Below are positions 50,608 to 59,503 of a stretch of DNA of 64,000 nucleotides, in pieces. Below the pieces are notes generated by a model. The model was not told the DNA's origin. It searched no databases and was given only the letters and a program-made list of their open reading frames with translations. This stretch comes from Pedobacter steynii (GTDB taxonomy: Bacteria; Bacteroidota; Bacteroidia; Sphingobacteriales; Sphingobacteriaceae). Each line of letters begins with the position of its first letter. The stretch's first letter is position 1. The stretch is taken from NCBI RefSeq assembly GCF_900103665.1, contig NZ_FNGY01000006.1, positions 62,001 to 126,000 of the forward strand, in the 5' to 3' direction. The position numbers were made by a program, and so were the translations under genes.

Positions 50608-51444
50608 TTAAACGGGTTTCCGGGGAAGGTGCTCTAATTTATGTTTAAGTACCTGATATTCTTTTTCTAGATTCCGGAAAGCCTTGCTGTCGACTGGGTT
50701 TCCACCGTTATCGTTCAGTTGTTGGAGATAATCCAGTTCTATCTGATCAAATCTTGTTTTTAGTACGGCATATTTCTTTTTCTGACTTTCTTCTTCCGGA
50801 GTGTCTGGTTCACCATTGAGGTTGCCAAGATAAGCACTGTCAGAAATCTTTTTACCATTTGCAGATTTGAAGCAGATATAGGCCTCTATTGGCTCATTAA
50901 GCTCGGTATTGGATAAAGGAATAAAATGTTGACCGGCATCCCTTCTGCAGGCATTAAGGACCGTTGTTGATCTGTGATCTAAAGGATGATGGAGCATGAG
51001 CATCACCATATCGTTGTTTAATGCAGGGAAATCCTGGTTGCTGAGCCCCCAGCTGATCAATACACCAGTTTCTGTTTTTACCATTTTCAGGTCATTCGCT
51101 AATGGTAAATCACCATAACTTAGTACGATTTTACTGTAATCTATCCTGAGATTAGGATATGCTCCCTTCAGGGCATTCTTTTTATTATAAGAGATGGCCA
51201 GGTTAAAGGGATTCCTTACCGTTCCCCTTGCTTCCAGCTCAAAACTTGAATTAATAAAACTTTTCATTGATTTAAAGACCTTCATCGTTACCGACATCGC
51301 CTGCTGATTGCCCTTTTGATTTATACTTGGCTTACCTGGATCTCCGATTGTCCGAACCACAGGCTGTCCATTTAACAGGTAAAAGACGAGGTTACCTATT
51401 TTTCCTTTGAGATGACCATGAGGACCATTAAGTGATAGTGCCAT
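50608..51444 (-). CDS. DUF6266-family protein
   Basis: 278 residues, no signal peptide. The N-terminal GPHGHLKGKIGNLVFYLLNGQPVVRTIG is the conserved start of DUF6266 proteins found only in Bacteroidota; the middle has LRIDYSKIVLSYGDLPLA and VLISWGLSNQDFPALNNDMVMLMLHHP with a beta-rich pattern. The C-terminus (about 215-275) is charged, helical and probably coiled coil (KKKYAVLKTRFDQIELDYLQQL). Function unknown. Divergent from a secreted protein gene across a structured leader. Confidence 0.8.
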   Translation of the reverse strand: MALSLNGPHGHLKGKIGNLVFYLLNGQPVVRTIGDPGKPSINQKGNQQAMSVTMKVFKSMKSFINSSFELEARGTVRNPFNLAISYNKKNALKGAYPNLRIDYSKIVLSYGDLPLANDLKMVKTETGVLISWGLSNQDFPALNNDMVMLMLHHPLDHRSTTVLNACRRDAGQHFIPLSNTELNEPIEAYICFKSANGKKISDSAYLGNLNGEPDTPEEESQKKKYAVLKTRFDQIELDYLQQLNDNGGNPVDSKAFRNLEKEYQVLKHKLEHLPRKPV

Positions 51445-51584
51445 AATTAATATATTAATTGTTTTAATTCTAAGGTACGTAAATTTTAGTTCACAATATG
51501 ATTTGTCCGAAAATAGTTTGAGTGGTATTCGTACCAGGGTTTGATTTTTCTAAATCTAAATGATACTTCTGGAATGTTAATGAA

Positions 51585-51707
51585 CGAGGTTGATAAGGTT
51601 TTTAACCTGATAAGGCCCTAGCAACCTCGAAAGGAGGCCGAAGATAAATACCCTAAACCGGAATGCTGATACGGACAAAAATGAAATGCATTATTGCATA
51701 TTCATTT
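51585..51707 (+). promoter_or_regulatory. Structured leader of unknown class before a secreted protein gene
   Basis: CGAGGTTG (51585-51592) pairs exactly with CAACCTCG (51622-51629). Inside, AGGTT/AACCT (51596-51600/51604-51608) forms a second stem, and TGATAAGG is directly repeated (51591-51598, 51608-51615). Further on, AAATGAAATGCA (51679-51690) pairs with 51695-51707 with one bulge. The nested stems and conserved-looking joins resemble a riboswitch, but the TPP, SAM and preQ1 signatures are absent. Ends 44 nt before the ATG at 51751. Confidence 0.45.
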
Positions 51708-51750
51708 GTATTGAGTATCTTCAATAGAAATAAGTTTAGAAGGAATTAAA

Positions 51751-52644
51751 ATGAAAGCAATATTTGTCTCCCTTTTTTGTTTGTTGATGAGCAGCTCTGT
51801 TTTCGGGCAGGCTAATGAGCTTTTGTTTTCGCGCTTGCAGGGGCTATTTACCAACAAAACCGAGTTTTATAATGTCGATGGATTTGAAATCTCCAGCCAG
51901 AAGCTGGATGCAGAATTTTCAAAAAAGAATATCCTGAAGACTTTTAAAAAATTTGGAATCAAAGAAGCGGACCTGAATGCAGCGGATTCCTTATTGAAAA
52001 TTAACAATTGGTACGTAACAAAAGCAAGCGAAGAGGTTAAAGGAGTTTTAATAAATTCTTCGTATTACTTCATAGAAAGCACCGATAAAAAATTGATAGG
52101 GGTTACTTTCTCTGCAATGAATAAATCGGATAAGGATTTTGAAAGGAGTTTTGTGACTTTAATTAAGAACAATGCAGTTCCCAATAGTGTCTTTAACTCC
52201 CTGGACCTTGATAGCCTCAATTTTGCAGGTAGAAAGATCGCAGTAGGGGAAGGTTGCCGGTATATGGGGGTAAATAATGTGCAATGTTCTTCCAACGGAC
52301 AAATGAGCTGGAGCGTTCATAAAACCCAGGAAGATGCAGCTCAGACGGTCAATGCCCATTGGAAAACGATCCTGGAACAAAAGGGAGGTAAAGCCTTATC
52401 TGATACTACGGTAAATGTTATTTTTGAAGGAAAGGAAACAATGGCTAAAAAGATGATTTATGGTTTTAAGGGAGTAAATTCATTGTTGATTAAAATGGAT
52501 GGAGCTAAGACGTTAACTGTTTATGCGGTAGCCTGCCCGGCAAGAAATAATTTTGTGAGCTGTGTGATGAGCTTTTGGAATACGGATAATGTGAATAGGA
52601 ATGGATTGCCAAGATTGCTGGAAAAAGTAATGACATTGAAATAG
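51751..52644 (+). CDS. Secreted protein of unknown function
   Basis: 297 residues with a signal peptide (MKAIFVSLFCLLMSSSVFGQ). No family recognised. The mature chain alternates short helices and strands; it contains SLDLDSLNFAGRKIAVGEGCRYMGVNNVQCSSNGQMSWSVH and a late YAVACPARNNFVSCVMSFW, with four or five Cys in the second half that could form disulfides in the periplasm. Codon use matches the neighbours. Expressed behind a structured leader. Confidence 0.75.
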   Translation: MKAIFVSLFCLLMSSSVFGQANELLFSRLQGLFTNKTEFYNVDGFEISSQKLDAEFSKKNILKTFKKFGIKEADLNAADSLLKINNWYVTKASEEVKGVLINSSYYFIESTDKKLIGVTFSAMNKSDKDFERSFVTLIKNNAVPNSVFNSLDLDSLNFAGRKIAVGEGCRYMGVNNVQCSSNGQMSWSVHKTQEDAAQTVNAHWKTILEQKGGKALSDTTVNVIFEGKETMAKKMIYGFKGVNSLLIKMDGAKTLTVYAVACPARNNFVSCVMSFWNTDNVNRNGLPRLLEKVMTLK

Positions 52645-52657
52645 CAGCAGCCTGAAT

Positions 52658-53119
52658 TTAAAGTGTATTTGTTAGCTTTTCTATCAGCTCTTTGAAGTTT
52701 CTGAAAGAATTAGGACAATAGCCTACAAAATTTGGTTCCTGGAGTCTGTATTTTATTTTATGGAGAATCGGCTTAATCTTATGATCGCTGTGTACTAAAA
52801 AATCATTGTTATCCATCATGTTATGGCATGGGGGATCAAATATTAAAAACAAGTGTCCATATAGATAAGCCCTGTTGGCAAGAGAGCCTACCTGATCTCC
52901 CTCAGCCGTTAGGGCATCAGCGAAGTTTTCCAAAAAATCTCGTTCCCAGTCTTTAAGTCCGGCAACAAGTTCTTCCAAATCGTTGTCATCAAAGTGACTT
53001 AAAAAACTGGTGACCTGACTATAGCCACCATACCAATATTCACTATCCACTTCGTTGTACTGAGCAAGGTGTAGATACAGTTCTTTTATTTTTTGGTTGT
53101 GTTCTAAGGAAGGCGCCAT
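52658..53119 (-). CDS. Hypothetical acidic cytoplasmic protein
   Basis: 153 residues from the ATG at 53119; a TTG four codons earlier is also in frame. No signal peptide and no recognised family. Sequence is acidic and helical with a central LANRAYLYGHLFLIFDPPCHNMMDNNDFLVHSD. Possibly an immunity- or SMI1/KNR4-like small protein, but this is only an impression. It lies 30 nt upstream-side of the DUF4249 gene stop on the same strand and could be the last gene of that transcript. Confidence 0.6.
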   Translation of the reverse strand: MAPSLEHNQKIKELYLHLAQYNEVDSEYWYGGYSQVTSFLSHFDDNDLEELVAGLKDWERDFLENFADALTAEGDQVGSLANRAYLYGHLFLIFDPPCHNMMDNNDFLVHSDHKIKPILHKIKYRLQEPNFVGYCPNSFRNFKELIEKLTNTL

Positions 53120-53148
53120 ATATAATGGCAAGTTATGAATTTTAATAA

Positions 53149-53967
53149 TTACTGAACTGTCATCTGCTTTTTACTGACCGTATGCGCACTAAAGTATCCC
53201 AGGGCTTTGTTGTTAATATTTGAAGGTGGATTTCCAGGAGTTGCTCCGCCAGCAGGGCCATTTGAAGATTGCTGGCCCAGTGTGTACCAGTAAAGGAATA
53301 CATTTTTATCGATAGACTGCATTTCGATATCCACTACATCTCCTGTTTTCAGTTGATCCTGATCGTCGTTATTCCCGGTGAAAAACAGCACAGTAGGCAC
53401 ATCATTCCCATCAGTCAAACGGTCATTTTCTGCATACACCTGTTTCGATTGAACCCCATTTACTTTCATTACAAAGCGGTATTGGTTGGCAATGCCGGCC
53501 GGATCTTTATAATGTACCTGTGCCTGTTTCTGATCATCACCTCCAAAATTAAATACTTTGACATCCAGAAAATCAATCCCTACCGGAGCAGGCATACCGG
53601 ACGTTGCGGTATAAACTACATTATTTACCGTTGCCTTAAGCGTATAAACCCGCCCTGTTTCTCCCTTTAAAGAGGGAAAAGTATACATCCCTGGCGCCGT
53701 TTCTGAAAAGGTCCAGGAATGGCTATTGTCATCTGTAACCGTAACCACTGCCCCGCTAACCGGAGGGTAGGTATTGTTTTCCGTATAAGGAACAGATTTG
53801 CTGATTTTAATCACCTGTTGTCCCGGCTGATCGGTGATGTTTCCCTCGATTACGAGTTGACTTTCGGCGTTGTCCAGCTTCACGTCAATCACTTTTTCAC
53901 AGGCGCTAAGTGTAATGAATCCGGCAAGAAGCAGGGATATATATTTGATTTGTTGTAACATGATCAT
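53149..53967 (-). CDS. DUF4249-family lipoprotein, partner of a TonB receptor
   Basis: 272 residues, lipobox LSAC with Cys23; an in-frame ATG at codon 3 is an alternative start. DUF4249 signatures: CEKVIDVKLDNAESQLVIEGNITDQPGQQVIKISKSVPYTE, SGAVVTVTDDNSHSWTFSETAPGMYTF and GRVYTLKATVNNVVYTATSGMP, an immunoglobulin-like beta protein. Such lipoproteins sit on the outer leaflet as companions of TonB-dependent receptors. Its ATG overlaps the last base of the receptor gene at 53967, so the two form one unit. Confidence 0.9.
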   Translation of the reverse strand: MIMLQQIKYISLLLAGFITLSACEKVIDVKLDNAESQLVIEGNITDQPGQQVIKISKSVPYTENNTYPPVSGAVVTVTDDNSHSWTFSETAPGMYTFPSLKGETGRVYTLKATVNNVVYTATSGMPAPVGIDFLDVKVFNFGGDDQKQAQVHYKDPAGIANQYRFVMKVNGVQSKQVYAENDRLTDGNDVPTVLFFTGNNDDQDQLKTGDVVDIEMQSIDKNVFLYWYTLGQQSSNGPAGGATPGNPPSNINNKALGYFSAHTVSKKQMTVQ

Positions 53968-56294
53968 TAGAATTTGAAGTTATAAGTTACTGAAGGGGTG
54001 ATGCCAAAAAGACTGGTTTGCACAGCTTCTGTGCGGGTTGGGTCATTTTCCTTATCTCTGAACCTGATGGCATAAGGGTTTTTAGTGTTGAGGACATTGT
54101 AGATACTGAATGTCCAGCTGCTCTGGAACCTCCGGGTTTCTTTTGCCTTCAGGGTCGCTCCAATGTCCAGTCTTGAAGTGTTGGGCATCCGGTTGGCATT
54201 TCTATCCGTATAATAATAAGTAGTCAGTCCGCCTATGTCGTACTTGCCTGCCGGATAGGTAACCGCATTTCCGGTATTGAAAATATAATTGGCAGAAACA
54301 GACCAGCGTTTACTCAGGTTGTACATGGCCACCATCGATAAATCATGTGTTCGGTCTTGTCTTGCAGGAAAATAACTGCTCTGATTGATCCCTTTAAACT
54401 GCCGCTCTGTTTTTGAAAGGGTGTAACTGATCCATCCGGTCAGCCTGCCTTTGGTTTTTCTTCCATAGAGCTCTATTCCGTAAGCGCGTCCCTTTCCGTA
54501 CAAGAGGAGCGATTCTATCTCTGCGTTGGCTGTTAAATCTGCACCATCCTTATAGTCAATTTGGTTTTGCAGCCATTTGTAATACACTTCTGCAGAAAAC
54601 TCATAACCATTGTCTTCTGTGTTTTTAAAATATCCAAGAGCGATCTGATCCCCAATCTCGGGTTTGATGTTGTTGCTGCTCATCACGTATTGGTCGGTTG
54701 GAGAGCTTGTTCCTGAATTGTTGAGGATATGGATGTTTTGAGTATTTCGGTTGTAAGAAGCTTTGATGGAGTTTTTATCATTCAGTGTATAACTTGCCGA
54801 AAAACGGGGCTCCAGGTTGAAGTAGTTTTTAACAAAATCCCCACTTTTGTAGGTCTTTGAAGAAATGAGTTCTGTGGCGTCGTTATAGGTATTGATCTTT
54901 CCGGGGCCAAGCAGGGAGAACTGGCTCAACCGCAGGCCAAATAGCAAATTGAATTTTTCGCTCAGTTTCCATTCGTCCGATAAATAAAGGCCAAATTCCA
55001 AACCATAACGCTTTTCAATAGAAAGTGGATTGATACTGGAATTACCGGAGGCTGTAATGTCAGAAGGCATGATCTGATGGTGTGTACCCTGTAAGCCAAA
55101 TCTGAGCAGGTGATTACTGCTGAAATATTGAAAATCCTGTTTGAAGTTTAAATCCCTGATGAGCGATTTAACTTTGGCATTGCTTTGATCATCGATCAGT
55201 TCAATGGCATAACTATAACGGTTGTAAATTAAGGAGGTATTTGAGAATAACCTGTTGTTAAAGATATGGTTAAAACGTACTGTTGCTGTGGTATTGCCCC
55301 AGTCATTGGCAAACAGGTCTTTAATCCCGATATTGTCCTGGCCAAAGTAACCGGAAAGAAACAGGGTGTTTTTATCGTCAAATTTGTAATTCACTTTCGC
55401 ATTGATGTCATAGAAATTAAGGGTATTCTTCTTCAAAGCGGAGTCGCCAAAAGCTTTCAGCAGGAGGTCGATATAGGTTCTCCTTGCGCTGATCATAAAG
55501 GAGCTTTTATTTTGAACCAGCGGACCTTCTGCTTTGATGCGTGAAGCAATGAGGCCAAGGCCACCCTCTATACCAAACTTCTTATCGTTACCGTCCTGCA
55601 TTTTGACATCCAGTACGGAAGATAAACGGCCACCGTATTGTGCCGGCATACCTCCTTTATACAGGCTGACATCCTTAATTGCATCGGCATTAAAAGTAGA
55701 GAAGAAACCCAGCAAATGGGCTGAATTGTAAACCGTCGCCTCATCCAGCAGGATCAGGTTTTGATCAGCGGCACCACCGCGGACAAAAAATCCGGTATTG
55801 CCTTCTCCTCCGGATTTTACACCAGGCAGAAATTGTATGGCCTTTAACACGTCCTTTTCTCCCAGTAATACAGGTACATTGTCGAGGTCCTTCATGTTGA
55901 TTTTGTTCAGGCCCATCTGGGGACTTCTGACATTTTCATTCTTCAGTTCTCCTGCACTGATCTGCACTTCCTGTAAGGTCGAAGCCGGGACAAGGGCTAT
56001 GTTAATGGTCAATGCTTTGCTGAGCAAAACTTTCTGAGTTGAAGTTTGATAACCACTGTAACTAACGATCAGGCTGTATTCCCCGGCAGCAGCAGTAATT
56101 GAATAAAAGCCATAGGCATTAGTTGCCAGACCAGTATTTTGAGCTGCGTTTTGCAGTTTAACGGTTGCTCCGATTAACGTTTCCCCTGTCGCCCCGTCTT
56201 TTACCGTTCCGCTTATCGTAACGCGTTGCTGCGCAGACAAAATAAAGGGGACTGAGCTGAGTAGCGTAAAGAGAAAAATGAATGTTATTTTCAT
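53967..56294 (-). CDS. TonB-dependent outer-membrane receptor with carboxypeptidase-like domain
   Basis: 775 residues from the ATG at 56294, which gives a clean signal peptide (MKITFIFLFTLLSSVPFILSAQ); an upstream ATG at 56336 lies inside a perfect inverted repeat and is less likely. Domain order: CarboxypepD_reg-like (VTISGTVKDGATGETLIGATVKLQNAAQN), plug (LGEKDVLKAIQFLPGVKSGGEGNTGFFVRGGAADQNLILLDEATVYN), then a beta-barrel ending in FGITPSVTYNFKF. The plug lacks an obvious TonB box. Substrate unknown; the companion lipoprotein follows directly. Confidence 0.92.
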   Translation of the reverse strand: MKITFIFLFTLLSSVPFILSAQQRVTISGTVKDGATGETLIGATVKLQNAAQNTGLATNAYGFYSITAAAGEYSLIVSYSGYQTSTQKVLLSKALTINIALVPASTLQEVQISAGELKNENVRSPQMGLNKINMKDLDNVPVLLGEKDVLKAIQFLPGVKSGGEGNTGFFVRGGAADQNLILLDEATVYNSAHLLGFFSTFNADAIKDVSLYKGGMPAQYGGRLSSVLDVKMQDGNDKKFGIEGGLGLIASRIKAEGPLVQNKSSFMISARRTYIDLLLKAFGDSALKKNTLNFYDINAKVNYKFDDKNTLFLSGYFGQDNIGIKDLFANDWGNTTATVRFNHIFNNRLFSNTSLIYNRYSYAIELIDDQSNAKVKSLIRDLNFKQDFQYFSSNHLLRFGLQGTHHQIMPSDITASGNSSINPLSIEKRYGLEFGLYLSDEWKLSEKFNLLFGLRLSQFSLLGPGKINTYNDATELISSKTYKSGDFVKNYFNLEPRFSASYTLNDKNSIKASYNRNTQNIHILNNSGTSSPTDQYVMSSNNIKPEIGDQIALGYFKNTEDNGYEFSAEVYYKWLQNQIDYKDGADLTANAEIESLLLYGKGRAYGIELYGRKTKGRLTGWISYTLSKTERQFKGINQSSYFPARQDRTHDLSMVAMYNLSKRWSVSANYIFNTGNAVTYPAGKYDIGGLTTYYYTDRNANRMPNTSRLDIGATLKAKETRRFQSSWTFSIYNVLNTKNPYAIRFRDKENDPTRTEAVQTSLFGITPSVTYNFKF

Positions 56295-56336
56295 GCCATT
56301 TAGATGTTTAATGAAACGAAAGTATCTAAATGGCAT
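56293..56336. promoter_or_regulatory. 13-bp perfect inverted repeat at the start of the TonB receptor gene
   Basis: ATGCCATTTAGAT (56293-56305) is exactly inverted at 56324-56336, with an 18-nt loop. It overlaps the proposed start codon (56292-56294) and would fold into a hairpin in the mRNA leader or serve as a repressor dyad. No T run on either strand. Confidence 0.6.
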
Positions 56337-56435
56337 AGAAGCGCCTTGAAAATAGCGATGAGTTGTATAGAATATCAGTTCAGCCGTTAAAAAAACAAGA
56401 TGACCTGTATGGTCAATTCATGAAAGAAATGAAGC

Positions 56436-57701
56436 TTAAGGTTTGCAGCCAATGATACTGACCATCGTTAGTTTGTTGTCTTTGTCGTAAAAATAGGATT
56501 TGAGACTGCAATCCTGCCCGATGAGGGTCACTTGTTTAAATAATTGCTGCAGATTTTTATCCTTGCCGAGCATGATTTGTTTGTAGGGATGCTCCCAAAT
56601 GATTTCGTTTTGCGAACTCAGCGTTTTTGGGTTTAAGCTGTAAAAACTGGATTTTGTGTAGAGGTCGTCGGTCTCATTTTTATATTCATAAATGGTTTCC
56701 GAGTCTTTGCTGCTTTCTCTGACGATTCTTCCATATTGATCATAAATATAATCTGTGTTACTGCCTGACCCGGCATCAGGCCCTCTGGAAAATCTCCTCA
56801 CACATTGTTTTTGGTCATTGAAATAAAAAGTCTCACAACTCCGGGGAACACCGTTTTCGATGTTTATGGTGTGATATCTGTCTTTTTCATAGATAAACCG
56901 GGTGGTATTATTATCAGAAATCAGTTCCAGGATCAATCCTGATTGGTCGATGGTGTACCTTAGGCGATAACTCAGTTCGCCCTGATTGAAGTTACTCATT
57001 TCCAATACCTGATTTTTGTCATTATACAGGTAAGTACTGTGATTGGACATTTTTTCCTGCATCAGGCTATCTTTGAACATCTCAGCATTTCTTTCCGGGC
57101 AATTACAGTCTACATATCTTTTAGAATGACTTAAATAATGAATGGTATTGGCGTTTTTTATCAGTTGAACAGCATAATCCTGATCTGGAACGAATTTCGA
57201 TTTCATGATCTGCTTCATTTCTTCCAGAAGACTGATGCTGTTTTTCTGATCCAGTATCTTTGGAACGAGTTCATCAGCAGAACTGATGTTGAGGTAAGTC
57301 TTTATGGTTTTTAGATATTGATCTGGCCTGGTTACAAGTATCGGTTGATCAATGCCATTGGAGATCAACATTCCATAAGGTTTCCGGGCATTCGGACGGT
57401 AAAAGAAAAATCTGCCCGATGTATTGTTGTATTCCACGACGTTCTTAGTGTTGATGTCGAATATTGGAAAGCTGGAATAAACCGCTCCAAAATAAGCATT
57501 TACTTCCCTGCTGTTTTTTTTGTGCTTCTGGTATTGAGGACTGCGATCATCTGATCCGAAAAATATGATGCTATTGCCGGGCTCAGTAAAACTAATGGCT
57601 GCTTTTTCTTTTAATGGCATCTCCCGGAGAAACACTTTCTGAGCAAAAGAATTGGTAGAAAAGAAGCAGAGTAATAAGCAATACAAAAGGGTTCTTAACA
57701 T
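56436..57701 (-). CDS. Secreted hypothetical protein, RHS-like toggles absent
   Basis: 421 residues, signal peptide (MLRTLLYCLLLCFFSTNSFAQ). No family recognised. The C-terminal two thirds contain short repeated beta-turn elements (YNDKNQVLEMSNFNQGELSYRLRYTIDQSGLILELISDNNTTRFIYEKDRYHTI, YIYDQYGRIVRESSKDSETIYEYKN, YDKDNKLTMVSI) similar in feel to YD/RHS-type repeats, but they are few and irregular. YD repeats bind glycans or form shells in toxins; no toxin domain is present. Probably periplasmic or surface, function unknown. Confidence 0.7.
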   Translation of the reverse strand: MLRTLLYCLLLCFFSTNSFAQKVFLREMPLKEKAAISFTEPGNSIIFFGSDDRSPQYQKHKKNSREVNAYFGAVYSSFPIFDINTKNVVEYNNTSGRFFFYRPNARKPYGMLISNGIDQPILVTRPDQYLKTIKTYLNISSADELVPKILDQKNSISLLEEMKQIMKSKFVPDQDYAVQLIKNANTIHYLSHSKRYVDCNCPERNAEMFKDSLMQEKMSNHSTYLYNDKNQVLEMSNFNQGELSYRLRYTIDQSGLILELISDNNTTRFIYEKDRYHTINIENGVPRSCETFYFNDQKQCVRRFSRGPDAGSGSNTDYIYDQYGRIVRESSKDSETIYEYKNETDDLYTKSSFYSLNPKTLSSQNEIIWEHPYKQIMLGKDKNLQQLFKQVTLIGQDCSLKSYFYDKDNKLTMVSIIGCKP

Positions 57702-57863
57702 CTGATCGGGATTTTGGTTCAGGGGCTTAAATTAACGTTTATTATCAGACCTGTATTGCTATTTTGATGTTCGTCCGGAATCAGCTGATATTTGCGGGGA
57801 TCAGGTCATTATTCGTTTGAGAATAGCAAAAGGGATTGTGAGAATGGCACGAGAGGTTAAAAG

Positions 57864-57891
57864 AACAGGATCCTTTTAAAAGGATCCTGTT
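57864..57891. terminator. 14-bp palindromic terminator after the MazG-like gene
   Basis: AACAGGATCCTTTT (57864-57877) is followed directly by its exact inverse (57878-57891), forming a long stem with an internal TTTTAAAA turn. It lies 26 nt after the stop of the minus-strand MazG-like gene and before the next minus-strand start, and is symmetric for both strands. Confidence 0.7.
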
Positions 57892-57916
57892 TATGATAAA
57901 GAATTTTTTCAATTCC

Positions 57917-58384
57917 TTAATAAATGATGCTTTTCAGGTCTGCAGGGGAATAGTTGATAGATTTTAGGGTCTTATCATCATTTGATCTGTAAACCAGAAA
58001 TAGGGAGTCTTCTTCTTTGTGGTAAGCATTACATTGATGATTGGTTCTGTAATGTTGAATCGTCTCATTTGCCTCTTCTTCAGATTTACAGGCCTTACTC
58101 ATGTTTGAACGATGAACTTCGTCAAAAAGTGCTTTAAATTTATCTGCCAATCCGAATTCCAAAATGGCTCCTGCCAAAACATATTGCAGGTCACATAAAG
58201 CATCCGCTATTTCAATCAGGTTGTTTTCTTCTACTGCTTGTTTCAGTTCATTCAGCTCTTCAGCAAGAAGAGAAACCCTAAGGTTACATCTTTCCTTAGC
58301 AGGGATACCCGGTGCCTCTTGAATCGGATGTTTAAATGTTTTGTGAAATTCTGCGACCTGGTTTAGTGAATTTGTCTCTTGCAT
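57917..58384 (-). CDS. MazG-like nucleotide pyrophosphohydrolase
   Basis: 155 residues. The all-alpha NTP-PPase fold is recognised by LRVSLLAEELNELKQAVEENNLIEIADALCDLQYVLAGAILEFG: the E-x-x-E-L and D-A-L-C-D-L pairs are the magnesium-binding acidic residues of the MazG/dUTPase/HisE superfamily. Hydrolyses nucleoside triphosphates to monophosphates, probably for pool cleaning; the exact substrate is open. Cytoplasmic; single gene with its own terminator. Confidence 0.85.
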   Translation of the reverse strand: MQETNSLNQVAEFHKTFKHPIQEAPGIPAKERCNLRVSLLAEELNELKQAVEENNLIEIADALCDLQYVLAGAILEFGLADKFKALFDEVHRSNMSKACKSEEEANETIQHYRTNHQCNAYHKEEDSLFLVYRSNDDKTLKSINYSPADLKSIIY

Positions 58385-58543
58385 GTGTTATTGATTTAAG
58401 ATGGTATGCTGTGTTTCCATCAAAATTAATATATTTCGGTGAATATATCAGCTGTCTGGTTTGGATGGTATTGCTGTGGAACTGGTCTTTATGCGAATCG
58501 TAAATACCCTGGAACGGAAATGTATCTTTCTTTATATTTATGA

Positions 58544-59368
58544 ATGATTAACGTGCTATTTAGATATCCTGCTTCTTGCTTGCTTTTGTTTCTTACAGCC
58601 TGTAATCCCTTTCCCCAAAAGGATACACATCTAGAATTGCCTTTTCTTTCTGAACTGGTTGGTCGAAAGGAATTGTTCACAAAAATTATGGATTATAAAG
58701 GAGTGAGCGCGGTCAGCTTTTTAAAGGATGATCGGGTACTGGTGATGCCCGACAATAGTAGCCTGCCCTTGAAAATAACCGATGCGGAAGGAAAGGTCCT
58801 GTTTCAGGTGGTTTATGATTTCAGGAAACCACTTTATCTTGACCCACAAGGGAACCTGTATGGGAATGGCAGGAAGTATTTTTATCCTGACTATACAAGA
58901 GCTGTCGACTTTGAAAATGTGATGGTTAGCGATAGCCTAAGGAATAAATATGCGGAATTTGAATTGAAAAATCCAGGTAACGATAGCCTTAACCGTAAAC
59001 TGACAGACGCTTATGAGGTCGGTTTTTTAAAAAAATATAAGCTGACACCCTGTGAGTTTGTAGTGGTCAATACGGAAAAGTGTGATGTCCTTGAAGTCAG
59101 AAATAATAAATTGTTGTTACGCCAGACAACGCTGACAAAAAATGATTTTGCTAAAAAAGAAGAACGGCTGACGGAGTTCGATGACGCAGTTTTGCTGAGG
59201 TGGAGAAATGGAAAAATGGTGACTCCGGAGTATATGCATTACTATCAGATCAATGATGAAGTCAGGTTTAAAATGGATGATGTGGAGTTGCTTAAATTCG
59301 GAATACTAAAAGGGGAGACCTATCTTGATACGCCTTATGGCTTATTTAAATTTCATTCCGGGAAATAG
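58544..59368 (+). CDS. Lipoprotein of unknown function
   Basis: 274 residues, lipoprotein signal with lipobox LTAC giving Cys20. No recognised domain. The mature part is a beta-rich, turn-rich chain (VSAVSFLKDDRVLVMPDNSSLPLKITDAEGKVLFQVVYDFRKPLYLDPQGNLYGNG) that could be a small beta-propeller or a receptor-like surface protein. Divergent from the MazG-like gene. Anchored in the inner or outer membrane; role unknown. Confidence 0.7.
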   Translation: MINVLFRYPASCLLLFLTACNPFPQKDTHLELPFLSELVGRKELFTKIMDYKGVSAVSFLKDDRVLVMPDNSSLPLKITDAEGKVLFQVVYDFRKPLYLDPQGNLYGNGRKYFYPDYTRAVDFENVMVSDSLRNKYAEFELKNPGNDSLNRKLTDAYEVGFLKKYKLTPCEFVVVNTEKCDVLEVRNNKLLLRQTTLTKNDFAKKEERLTEFDDAVLLRWRNGKMVTPEYMHYYQINDEVRFKMDDVELLKFGILKGETYLDTPYGLFKFHSGK

Positions 59369-59470
59369 TGATGAAAATATTCCCGCCATTGCTAGTTGTT
59401 TATGTCTTATTCGTTACAAACTAACGATGGAATATTCCAAATGCTACATTATATCGCATTAAAAACGAAA

Positions 59471-59486
59471 GCCCCTTTTTAGGGGC
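59471..59486 (-). terminator. Terminator for the HD-domain gene
   Basis: Read on the minus strand, GCCCCT pairs with AGGGGC around AAAA, followed by TTTCGTTTTT. It lies 18 nt after the HD gene stop. The lipoprotein gene on the plus strand ends about 100 nt away, so the hairpin may serve it only weakly. Confidence 0.65.
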
Positions 59487-59503
59487 GTTCCGGTAAAAAC
59501 GGA

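Noticed and set aside
51585..51670. SAM or TPP riboswitch
   Set aside because: The ACCTGAT and GCAACC stretches are suggestive, but the required core motifs (CTGAGA for TPP, the kink-turn and GGTGCTAA part for SAM-I) are absent.
56436..57701. RHS/YD-repeat toxin
   Set aside because: Only a few irregular YD-like turns, no shell-sized repeat array, no toxin tip, no immunity gene next to it.
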